Of a stretch of DNA of 7,218 nucleotides, positions 1 to 4,911 are shown piece by piece. Made by a program: the position numbers and the translations under genes. Each line of letters starts with the position of its first letter. The first letter of the stretch is position 1. This DNA comes from Alphaproteobacteria bacterium (GTDB lineage Bacteria; Pseudomonadota; Alphaproteobacteria; Rhodobacterales; Rhodobacteraceae), in assembly GCA_003694465.1 (NCBI GenBank), contig RFKM01000052.1, forward strand, positions 1 to 7,218, in the 5' to 3' direction. The notes beneath the pieces were generated by a model. The model saw only the letters and a program-made list of their open reading frames with translations, had not been told where the DNA came from and ran no database searches.

Positions 1-1
1 C

Positions 2-742
2 AGCCCGGCGCTGGGCTTCTTGGCGGCGGCTCTGGCGGGGGCGGGGCTGAGCCTTCTGTTCGGCCTCATCACCCAGTTCCTGAAGTCGAACCAGGTGGCG
101 ACGGGGCTTGCCCTGACGCTCTTTGGCCTCGGGCTTTCGTCGCTGATCGGCAAGTCGTTCGAGGGGATGAAGGCGCCGTCGCTCGCGCGGGCCGAAATCC
201 CGATGCTGGCCGATCTTCCGGTGCTCGGCCCGATCCTGTTCCGCCACGATCCGGTGGTCTATCTCTCGCTGGTCATGGTGGTGGCGGTCTGGGCCTGGCT
301 GCGTTTCAGCCGCGGCGGGCTGGTGCTGCGCGCGGTGGGCGAGAACCACGACGCCGCCCATGCGCTGGGCTACAAGGTCGTGCCGGTGCGTTTTGGCGCG
401 ATCCTTTTCGGCGGGGCGATGGCCGGGCTCGGGGGGGCTTATGTGAGCCTCGTGCGGGTGCCGCAATGGGTTGACGGGATGACGGCGGGCGCGGGCTGGA
501 TCGCGCTGGCGATCGTCGTTTTTGCCTCGTGGCGGCCGTGGCGGGTGCTGCTGGGGGCCTATCTCTTCGGCGGGGTGACGGTGCTGCAGCTCAACCTGCA
601 GGCGGCGGGGGTGGCGATTCCGGTCGAATACCTGTCGATGTCGCCCTATCTTGTCACCATCCTCGTGCTGGTCGTAATCTCGATGCGCGGCCATCATGGC
701 GCGCCGGGCTCGCTGGGGCGGTCGTTCTTCGCGTCGTCCTGA
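2..742 (+). CDS. BMP-type ABC transporter permease, 3' part (5' end outside window)
   Basis: Inner-membrane permease of the BPD_transp_2 class (RbsC/YufQ-like), which forms the channel of an importer that takes up nucleosides or related purines with a BMP-family binding protein. The frame is already open at base 2 and no start is visible; 246 residues remain, against roughly 300 for the family, so some 50-60 N-terminal residues are missing. A TTG at base 20 is in frame but is only an internal leucine codon. At least five or six hydrophobic segments are visible, including one after NQVATGLALTLFG, a segment family members share. The cytoplasmic loop reads RFSRGGLVLRAVGENHDAAH, the ATPase-contacting loop typical of these permeases (family knowledge). 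The stop at 740-742 lies just ahead of the channel gene, and the matching binding protein follows at 1523, so one operon is likely. The purine or nucleoside substrate is inferred from family, not seen. Confidence 0.88.
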   Translation, partial: SPALGFLAAALAGAGLSLLFGLITQFLKSNQVATGLALTLFGLGLSSLIGKSFEGMKAPSLARAEIPMLADLPVLGPILFRHDPVVYLSLVMVVAVWAWLRFSRGGLVLRAVGENHDAAHALGYKVVPVRFGAILFGGAMAGLGGAYVSLVRVPQWVDGMTAGAGWIALAIVVFASWRPWRVLLGAYLFGGVTVLQLNLQAAGVAIPVEYLSMSPYLVTILVLVVISMRGHHGAPGSLGRSFFASS

Positions 743-765
743 CGTTCGGCGCCGGGTTGGGGGAA

Positions 766-1521
766 GTGGTGAAACGAGGCGAGATCATCGACATTCTCGA
801 TGGCCACCATCCGCGCTTCGGCGGCTGGATTGCCCATGCGATTCACGGGCTCATCGTGCTTTCGGCCGTCTCGATCGCCGTCGAGACCGAACCGGAGGTG
901 GCCGCCCCGCTGCAACATTTTCTCGTCGGCTTCGAGGTGCTGGTCGTCGTGCTGTTCAGCGCCGAATACCTCGTCCGGCTCTGGGCCTCGCCCCGGCCCC
1001 TGCGCTATGCGCTGAGCTTCTGGGGGATGGTCGATCTGCTCTCGGTGCTGCCGGCGATCGCCTTCCTGACCCCCGAGTGGCAGATCGTGCGCGCGCTGCG
1101 CCTCGTGCGGCTTCTCAAGCTTTTCCGCTCCTCTCATTCCCTCGAGCGCCTCGTCGAGGCGATGGTGCAGGTGCGCGGCGAACTCGTCGTCTTCGGGGTG
1201 ATCTCGGCGCTGACCCTCTATGTGAGCGCGGTCGGCATCTACATCTTCGAGCACGAGGCCCAGCCCGAGGTCTTTACCTCGATCCTCACCAGCCTGTGGT
1301 GGGCGGTGGCAAGTTTCACCACGGTGGGCTATGGAGACATGGTGCCGATCACCGCGGGGGGGCGCGTGTTCACCAGCTTCGTCCTGTTTCTCGGCCTCGG
1401 CATCGTCGCGGTTCCGGCGGCGATCGTGACCACGGCGCTTCTGGAGAGCGAAACCAACCTGCGCCGGCGGCGCGGGCCGATGAATACCAGACCCGATGAA
1501 ACCAGCAGGGAGAAAGACTGA
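766..1521 (+). CDS. Voltage-gated-like potassium channel (Ion_trans family), six membrane segments
   Basis: A complete channel subunit of about 251 residues, expected to assemble as an inner-membrane tetramer. Numbered from the GTG at 766: S1 about 25-40; S2 about 53-70 with the usual acidic residue (E67); S3 about 86-101 with D90; S4 with a basic residue every third position (R109, R112, R115, K118, R121); S5 about 140-161; pore helix and selectivity filter TTVGYGD at 185-191; S6 about 201-226. The GYGD filter indicates potassium selectivity and the S4 pattern indicates voltage sensing (family knowledge). A basic, hydrophilic tail of about 25 residues follows; there is no RCK or cyclic-nucleotide domain. 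The start is uncertain: the frame stays open upstream into the permease gene, no ATG precedes S1, and GTG 766, GTG 769 and TTG 757 are candidates beside a GGGGGAA stretch. The stop is one base before the next gene's ATG, so translation is probably coupled. Confidence 0.88.
   Translation: MVKRGEIIDILDGHHPRFGGWIAHAIHGLIVLSAVSIAVETEPEVAAPLQHFLVGFEVLVVVLFSAEYLVRLWASPRPLRYALSFWGMVDLLSVLPAIAFLTPEWQIVRALRLVRLLKLFRSSHSLERLVEAMVQVRGELVVFGVISALTLYVSAVGIYIFEHEAQPEVFTSILTSLWWAVASFTTVGYGDMVPITAGGRVFTSFVLFLGLGIVAVPAAIVTTALLESETNLRRRRGPMNTRPDETSREKD
1507..1513 (+). promoter_or_regulatory. Ribosome binding site for the BMP binding protein
   Basis: AGGGAGA lies 9 bases before the ATG at 1523. It supports that start over the in-frame ATG at 1496, which would place a charged nine-residue extension before the signal peptide. 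The site is inside the last codons of the channel gene. Confidence 0.75.
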
Positions 1522-1522
1522 C

Positions 1523-2599
1523 ATGAACATCCTGAAAAAACTCGCGGCGGGCGCTGCCCTGGCCCTGGGGCTCGCCGGAGCCGCCGTGGCGGGCGACCCG
1601 GTCAAGGTCGGCTTCGTCTACGTGGGCCCGACCAATGACGGCGGCTGGTCGCAGCACCACCACGAAGCGGCAATGGAAATGGCGGCGCATTTCGGCGACA
1701 AGGTCGAGCTGATCGAGCAGGAAAGCGTGCCCGAGGGCGCCGATGCCGAGCGCGTGCTCACCCAGATGGCGCTGTCGGGGGCCGACATCATCTTCACCAC
1801 CTCCTTCGGCTACATGGATGCAACGCTCGCCGTTGCCGAGAAGTTTCCGAACGTGAAGTTCGAACATGCCACCGGCTACAAGACCCGCGAGAACATGGGC
1901 GTCTATTCCGCCCGGTTCTACGAAGGGCGCGCCATCGAGGGGCTGCTGGCCGGGCGCATGACCAAGTCGAACATCATCGGCTACATCGCCTCGTTCCCGA
2001 TCCCGGAAGTGATCCGGGGCATCAACTCGGCCTATATCCACGCGAAAAAGGTCAACCCCGACGTCAAGTTCAAGATCGTCTGGGCCTTCACCTGGTTCGA
2101 CCCGGCCAAGGAAGCCGACGCCGCCAAGGCGCTGATCGAACAGGGCGCCGACGTGATCCTGCAGCACACCGACTCGACCGCGCCGCAGGCCGCCGCGCAG
2201 GCCGCCGGCAACGTCTATACCTTCGGGCAGGCCTCCGACATGGCCGAGTTCGCGCCGATGCCGCGGATCTCGTCGATCATCGACGTCTGGGCGCCCTATT
2301 ACATCCGCCGCGTTCAGGCGGTGATCGACGGCACCTGGGAGAGCGATTTCACCTGGGACGGGATCGGCGCCGGCATGGTCGGCATCGGCGAGATCTCCAG
2401 CGCGGTTCCGGCTGACGTGAAGGCCGAGGCCGAAGCCCTGCGCGACAAGATCGCCTCGGGCGAATACCACCCGTTCACCGGCCCGCTCAACAAGCAGGAC
2501 GGCTCGCCGTGGCTGGCCGAGGGCGAAGTGGCCGACGATGCCACCCTTGGCGGCATGAACTTCTTTGTCGAAGGGATCGAGGGCGAGATTCCGAACTGA
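1523..2599 (+). CDS. BMP-family ABC transporter periplasmic substrate-binding protein
   Basis: A 358-residue secreted binding protein of the basic membrane protein (PnrA/Bmp) family, which captures nucleosides or purine-like ligands in the periplasm for an RbsC-type permease. Residues 1-23 form a signal peptide: MNILKK, a hydrophobic Ala/Leu core, then AVA before G24, a signal peptidase I site. No lipobox cysteine is present, so it should be soluble rather than lipid-anchored like the spirochaete members. The mature protein opens with VKVGFVYVGPTNDGGW (28-42), the family signature, followed by a HHH cluster at 45-47. Further typical blocks are FTTSFGYMD (91-99), the FEHATGY region (113-119), GRAIEGLLAG (135-144) and QHTDSTAPQAAAQAAG (214-229). 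Its place after the permease and channel genes fits the importer. The exact ligand cannot be read from the sequence. Confidence 0.93.
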   Translation: MNILKKLAAGAALALGLAGAAVAGDPVKVGFVYVGPTNDGGWSQHHHEAAMEMAAHFGDKVELIEQESVPEGADAERVLTQMALSGADIIFTTSFGYMDATLAVAEKFPNVKFEHATGYKTRENMGVYSARFYEGRAIEGLLAGRMTKSNIIGYIASFPIPEVIRGINSAYIHAKKVNPDVKFKIVWAFTWFDPAKEADAAKALIEQGADVILQHTDSTAPQAAAQAAGNVYTFGQASDMAEFAPMPRISSIIDVWAPYYIRRVQAVIDGTWESDFTWDGIGAGMVGIGEISSAVPADVKAEAEALRDKIASGEYHPFTGPLNKQDGSPWLAEGEVADDATLGGMNFFVEGIEGEIPN

Positions 2600-2623
2600 T
2601 CGGAACGCCACTGATAACCCCGG

Positions 2624-2649
2624 AAGGCCCCGCTTCGGCGGGGCCTTTT
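2624..2649 (+). terminator. Intrinsic terminator of the transporter operon
   Basis: Perfect 8-bp stem GGCCCCGC (2626-2633) and GCGGGGCC (2638-2645) closed by a stable TTCG tetraloop and followed by TTTT; flanking AA (2624-2625) could pair with the first Ts. It lies 25 bases after the binding-protein stop, so it probably ends the operon and isolates the EF-hand gene. Confidence 0.9.
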
Positions 2650-2721
2650 GCGTCAATGCGCCGCAGTCGCGCCGGAAACGTCGCCCCGGTCCGTTTGAAG
2701 GGCACGAAACGGAAAACGAAT

Positions 2722-2726
2722 GGAGA
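2722..2726 (+). promoter_or_regulatory. Ribosome binding site of the EF-hand gene
   Basis: GGAGA is followed by a 7-base spacer and then ATG at 2734. It fixes the start there, where a signal peptide begins, although the frame is open from 2509. No convincing promoter was recognised in 2650-2721. Confidence 0.7.
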
Positions 2727-2733
2727 CTTTCCG

Positions 2734-3450
2734 ATGAAACGCACGAGCATTCTTTCGGCCGCGATCCTCGCCGCTGCCCTGCCGCTGATGGCCCAGGGGC
2801 AGGACGCCCAGGCGACGGCGCCGGCCACGCCTTCGGATCAGGCCGCACCCGCCGCTTCGGCCCCGGTGCCGGGCGAGAACTTCCTTTCGGTCTGGGATAC
2901 CGACGGCGACGGCAAGGTGACGCTGGAGGAGGCTCTGGCACGCCGGGGCGATCTGTTCGACAGCTTCGACGCCGACGAGAACGGGCAGCTTACCCCGGAC
3001 GAACTGGCCGATCTCGCGGCCATGCGCGATGCCATGCGCGATTCGATGCGTGGCTCGATGGGTGGCGCGCAGGATCGCCCGGCGGGCGACGATTGCAACG
3101 GCCCGCGCGGCGGCGAACGTCGCGGCGGCGGTCATGGCTGGGGCCATGGGTCCGGCTGGGGGCCGCAAGGCGGCATGAGGCACGGTGAGCACGGCGGCGG
3201 TCACGGTTGGGGCCGTGGTTGGGGCCAGGCACCGCAGGGTCGTCCGGCGCCGCAGGGCGGGCCGGGGATGATGGCCCCCGGCGGCAAGGCCCCCGGCGCC
3301 GGCATGATGGGCCTCGGTGGCGATGGCCAGATCAGCCGCGACGCCTTCATCGAGGCCGGCAAGGCATGGTTCGAGCGGTTCGACCGCAACAATGACGGTG
3401 CCGTGACCGTGGACGACTTTCCGATGAAAGGGCGCGGCGGCTGGCGCTGA
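2734..3450 (+). CDS. Secreted EF-hand calcium-binding protein with a Gly/His/Trp-rich linker
   Basis: A 238-residue protein that I do not recognise as a named gene. Residues 1 to about 22 form a signal peptide (MKRTS, then an Ala/Leu core), so it is exported to the periplasm or beyond. A short Ala/Pro/Gln stretch follows (24-46). Two EF-hand loops come next: DTDGDGKVTLEE (55-66), nearly canonical, and DADENGQLTPDE (79-90). A helix rich in Met/Arg/Asp (92-110) leads to a flexible linker (about 118-190) with HGWG repeats between 130 and 165 and Met/Pro/Gly-rich sequence after. A second pair follows: a degenerate loop at 193-204, with glycine at positions 1 and 3 and alanine at position 12, and DRNNDGAVTVDD (217-228), which keeps most ligands. 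Calcium binding is a family inference; the histidines could add transition-metal binding. It has its own ribosome site after a terminator and converges on ugd, so it is probably monocistronic. A role in surface or polysaccharide biology is possible only by proximity. Confidence 0.85.
   Translation: MKRTSILSAAILAAALPLMAQGQDAQATAPATPSDQAAPAASAPVPGENFLSVWDTDGDGKVTLEEALARRGDLFDSFDADENGQLTPDELADLAAMRDAMRDSMRGSMGGAQDRPAGDDCNGPRGGERRGGGHGWGHGSGWGPQGGMRHGEHGGGHGWGRGWGQAPQGRPAPQGGPGMMAPGGKAPGAGMMGLGGDGQISRDAFIEAGKAWFERFDRNNDGAVTVDDFPMKGRGGWR
3124..3214 (+). repeat. Two copies of a 22-bp direct repeat coding the GGGHGWG motif
   Basis: GGCGGCGGTCAYGGYTGGGGCC occurs at 3124-3145 and 3193-3214, differing at two bases, both third codon positions. 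The copies are 69 bases (23 codons) apart and in the same reading frame, so the linker may have grown by internal duplication. The silent differences suggest the protein motif is retained. Confidence 0.7.
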
Positions 3451-3468
3451 GGCCGGCGCGAAGTGCAC

Positions 3469-3499
3469 GACGGCCCTGCGCCCCACGCGCGGGGCCGTC
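3469..3499. terminator. Hairpin between the convergent EF-hand and ugd genes
   Basis: GACGGCCC (3469-3476) pairs perfectly with GGGCCGTC (3492-3499). The stem can be extended inward by a T-G pair and GCG/CGC (3478-3480 with 3488-3490), leaving a 7-base loop. It lies 18 bases after the EF-hand stop, and its right arm includes two bases of the ugd stop codon, so it may serve both directions. Neither side has a clear T-run (AATTAT on +, GTGCACTT on -), so it is either a weak terminator or a 3' end stabiliser. Confidence 0.5.
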
Positions 3500-4664
3500 A
3501 ATTATCGCGGAACAGGTCGCGGGTGAAAACCTTGTCGGCGACGTCCTCGATGTCCGGGGTCATCCGGTTGGCGAGAATCAGGTCGGCCTCGGCCTTGAAC
3601 GCCTCGAGGTCGCGCACCACCCGCGAGTTGAAGAAGCTTTCCTCTTCGAGCACCGGCTCGTAGACGATCACCTCGATGCCCTTGGCCTTGATCCGCTTCA
3701 TGATCCCCTGCACCGAGCTCTGGCGGAAATTGTCCGAGCCGGCCTTCATCACCAGCCGGTAGACGCCCACCACTTTCGGCTGCATCTCGACGATCTGCAT
3801 CGCCAGGAAATCCTTGCGCGTGGTGTTGGCATCGACGATCGCGCGGATCAGGTTCTGCGGCACCTCGGCATAATTGGCGAGCAGCTGCTTGGTGTCTTTC
3901 GGCAGGCAATAGCCGCCGTAGCCGAAGGAGGGGTTGTTGTAATGGTTGCCGATGCGCGGGTCGAGCCCGACCCCCTCGATGATCTGGCGGCTGTCCATGC
4001 CGCCGGCCATGGCGTAGCTGTCGAGCTCGTTGAAGAAGGCCACCCGCATGGCAAGGTAGGTATTGGCGAAAAGCTTGATCGCCTCGGCCTCGGACGGGCC
4101 GGTGAAGAGGGTGGGAATGTCGTCCTCTTCGGCCCCCTCGGCCAGCAGCCCGGCAAAGCGCCGGGCGCGTTCCGTGGTGTCTCCGACGATGATCCGGCTG
4201 GGGTGGAGGTTGTCGTAAAGCGCCCGCCCCTCGCGCAGGAATTCCGGCGAAAACATGATGTTGTCCGTGCCGATCTCGGCGCGCTTGCGGGCCACGTAGC
4301 CCACGGGGATGGTCGACTTGACGACGATCGTCGCTTGCGGATTGGCCGCATGGGTGGCGGCGATCACGGCATCGACGCTGGAGGTGTCGAAGAAATTCTC
4401 GCGCGGGTCATAGTCGGTGGGTGTTGCCACGACGACGTATTCTGCCCCGCCCACGGCGTCCTCGAGGTCGGTCGTGGCCGAGAGGTCGAGCGGGCGATGG
4501 GCGAGATACTCCTCGAGCTCGGCATCCTCGATCGGGCAGGTCCGGGCATTGACCTGCGCCACGCGCGCGGCCGAAATATCGACCGCCACAACGCTGTTGT
4601 TCTGCGCCAGCAGCACCGCGTTCGACAATCCGACATAGCCCAGTCCGACAACCGCGATCTTCAT
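3498..4664 (-). CDS. ugd: UDP-glucose 6-dehydrogenase
   Basis: Cytoplasmic enzyme that oxidises UDP-glucose to UDP-glucuronate with two NAD+, supplying acidic sugar for exopolysaccharide or capsule. From the ATG at 4664 the product is 388 residues, the length I recall for E. coli Ugd, and it appears collinear with it. Residues 1-12, [12 protein letters not shown], form the NAD-binding Rossmann GxGxxG loop. ATPTDYD (80-86), KSTIPVG (116-122) and SPEFLREG (139-146) are family blocks, as is [20 protein letters not shown] (194-213) with K197 and N201. [10 protein letters not shown] (248-257) carries the catalytic cysteine C253, with D257 nearby. [14 protein letters not shown] (301-314) belongs to the C-terminal UDP-binding domain. 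A second ATG 9 bases upstream (4673) has the ribosome site directly against it, so 4664 is preferred. It is divergent from the tyrosine autokinase gene, which points to one polysaccharide locus. Position 71, the phosphorylated tyrosine in E. coli, is valine here. Confidence 0.96.
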   Translation of the reverse strand: MKIAVVGLGYVGLSNAVLLAQNNSVVAVDISAARVAQVNARTCPIEDAELEEYLAHRPLDLSATTDLEDAVGGAEYVVVATPTDYDPRENFFDTSSVDAVIAATHAANPQATIVVKSTIPVGYVARKRAEIGTDNIMFSPEFLREGRALYDNLHPSRIIVGDTTERARRFAGLLAEGAEEDDIPTLFTGPSEAEAIKLFANTYLAMRVAFFNELDSYAMAGGMDSRQIIEGVGLDPRIGNHYNNPSFGYGGYCLPKDTKQLLANYAEVPQNLIRAIVDANTTRKDFLAMQIVEMQPKVVGVYRLVMKAGSDNFRQSSVQGIMKRIKAKGIEVIVYEPVLEEESFFNSRVVRDLEAFKAEADLILANRMTPDIEDVADKVFTRDLFRDN

Positions 4665-4673
4665 TCCCGACAT

Positions 4674-4680
4674 TCCTTCC
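4674..4680 (-). promoter_or_regulatory. Ribosome binding site of ugd
   Basis: On the minus strand GGAAGGA ends at 4674. Nine bases separate it from the ATG at 4664, an ordinary spacing, whereas none separate it from the ATG at 4673. This decides the start and gives the usual family length of 388. Confidence 0.75.
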
Positions 4681-4789
4681 GCTTCCGGCCGCGCGGGGCG
4701 GCCTTGGTCCTGCCAACATCTACGGCTTTGTGGCGGCCAAGGAAACCTCGGCTTTCAGCGCCCGGCTGGCTTGGTTCAACCCTGAGCTG

Positions 4790-4818
4790 TTGCAGGCGAC
4801 GAAGCCCTGATCTATTAG
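4790..4818 (+). promoter_or_regulatory. Possible promoter for the tyrosine autokinase gene
   Basis: TTGCAG (4790-4795), a 17-base spacer and TATTAG (4813-4818) resemble -35 and -10 elements, with three and four matches out of six to the sigma-70 consensus. The implied transcript would start near 4825, about 85 bases before the coding region. This is a weak match in GC-rich DNA and is listed as a candidate only. No comparable pair was found for ugd on the other strand. Confidence 0.25.
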
Positions 4819-4819
4819 C

Positions 4820-4843
4820 GTCATGGGGCATATGTGCTATGAC
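4820..4843. promoter_or_regulatory. 24-bp imperfect palindrome, candidate operator
   Basis: GTCAT and ATGAC flank a central CATATG, and 18 of 24 positions are symmetric. It is in the divergent intergenic region, just downstream of the possible -10 and 69 bases before the kinase start at 4912. The symmetry and position suit a dimeric regulator, perhaps a repressor. The regulator is unknown, and a chance dyad cannot be excluded. Confidence 0.4.
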
Positions 4844-4896
4844 GGTGCTGCCACGGTTCGATTGGTCCGCCGCCATCAAGGCCTTGGTGTGGTATG

Positions 4897-4902
4897 AAGG
4901 GA
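4897..4902 (+). promoter_or_regulatory. Ribosome binding site of the tyrosine autokinase gene
   Basis: AAGGGA is 9 bases before the ATG at 4912. The alternative in-frame ATG at 4894 has only a poor AAGG about 11-12 bases upstream, and using it would place this site inside the gene. Confidence 0.55.
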
Positions 4903-4911
4903 ACCCGAAAG

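Noticed and set aside
1496..1522. Upstream ATG for the BMP binding protein
   Set aside because: It would add a charged nine-residue stretch before the signal peptide and places the ribosome site inside the gene.
694..1605. Open frame of 303 codons on the minus strand opposite the channel gene
   Set aside because: Low-complexity charged sequence without motifs, opposite a channel with an unmistakable filter and S4.
2509..2733. N-terminal extension of the EF-hand protein into the binding-protein gene
   Set aside because: The extension would cross the operon terminator and is Arg-rich without features. ATG 2734 has a good ribosome site and begins a signal peptide.
2600..2733. Alphaproteobacterial EcfG or RpoE-type promoter before the EF-hand gene
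   Set aside because: GGAAC and TGATCG fragments occur, but no partner element was found at the needed spacing.
1370..2941. Open frame of 523 codons on the minus strand
   Set aside because: It runs across the ends of three plus-strand genes and a clear terminator, and shows no domain. It is a GC-rich shadow.
3121..3230. CRISPR-like or satellite repeat array
   Set aside because: Only two copies, in frame within a coding linker, with no spacer structure.
4674..4911. Sigma-54 promoter in the divergent intergenic region
   Set aside because: TTGGCAGG on the minus strand resembles the -24 element, but no GC-type -12 element follows at the right distance.
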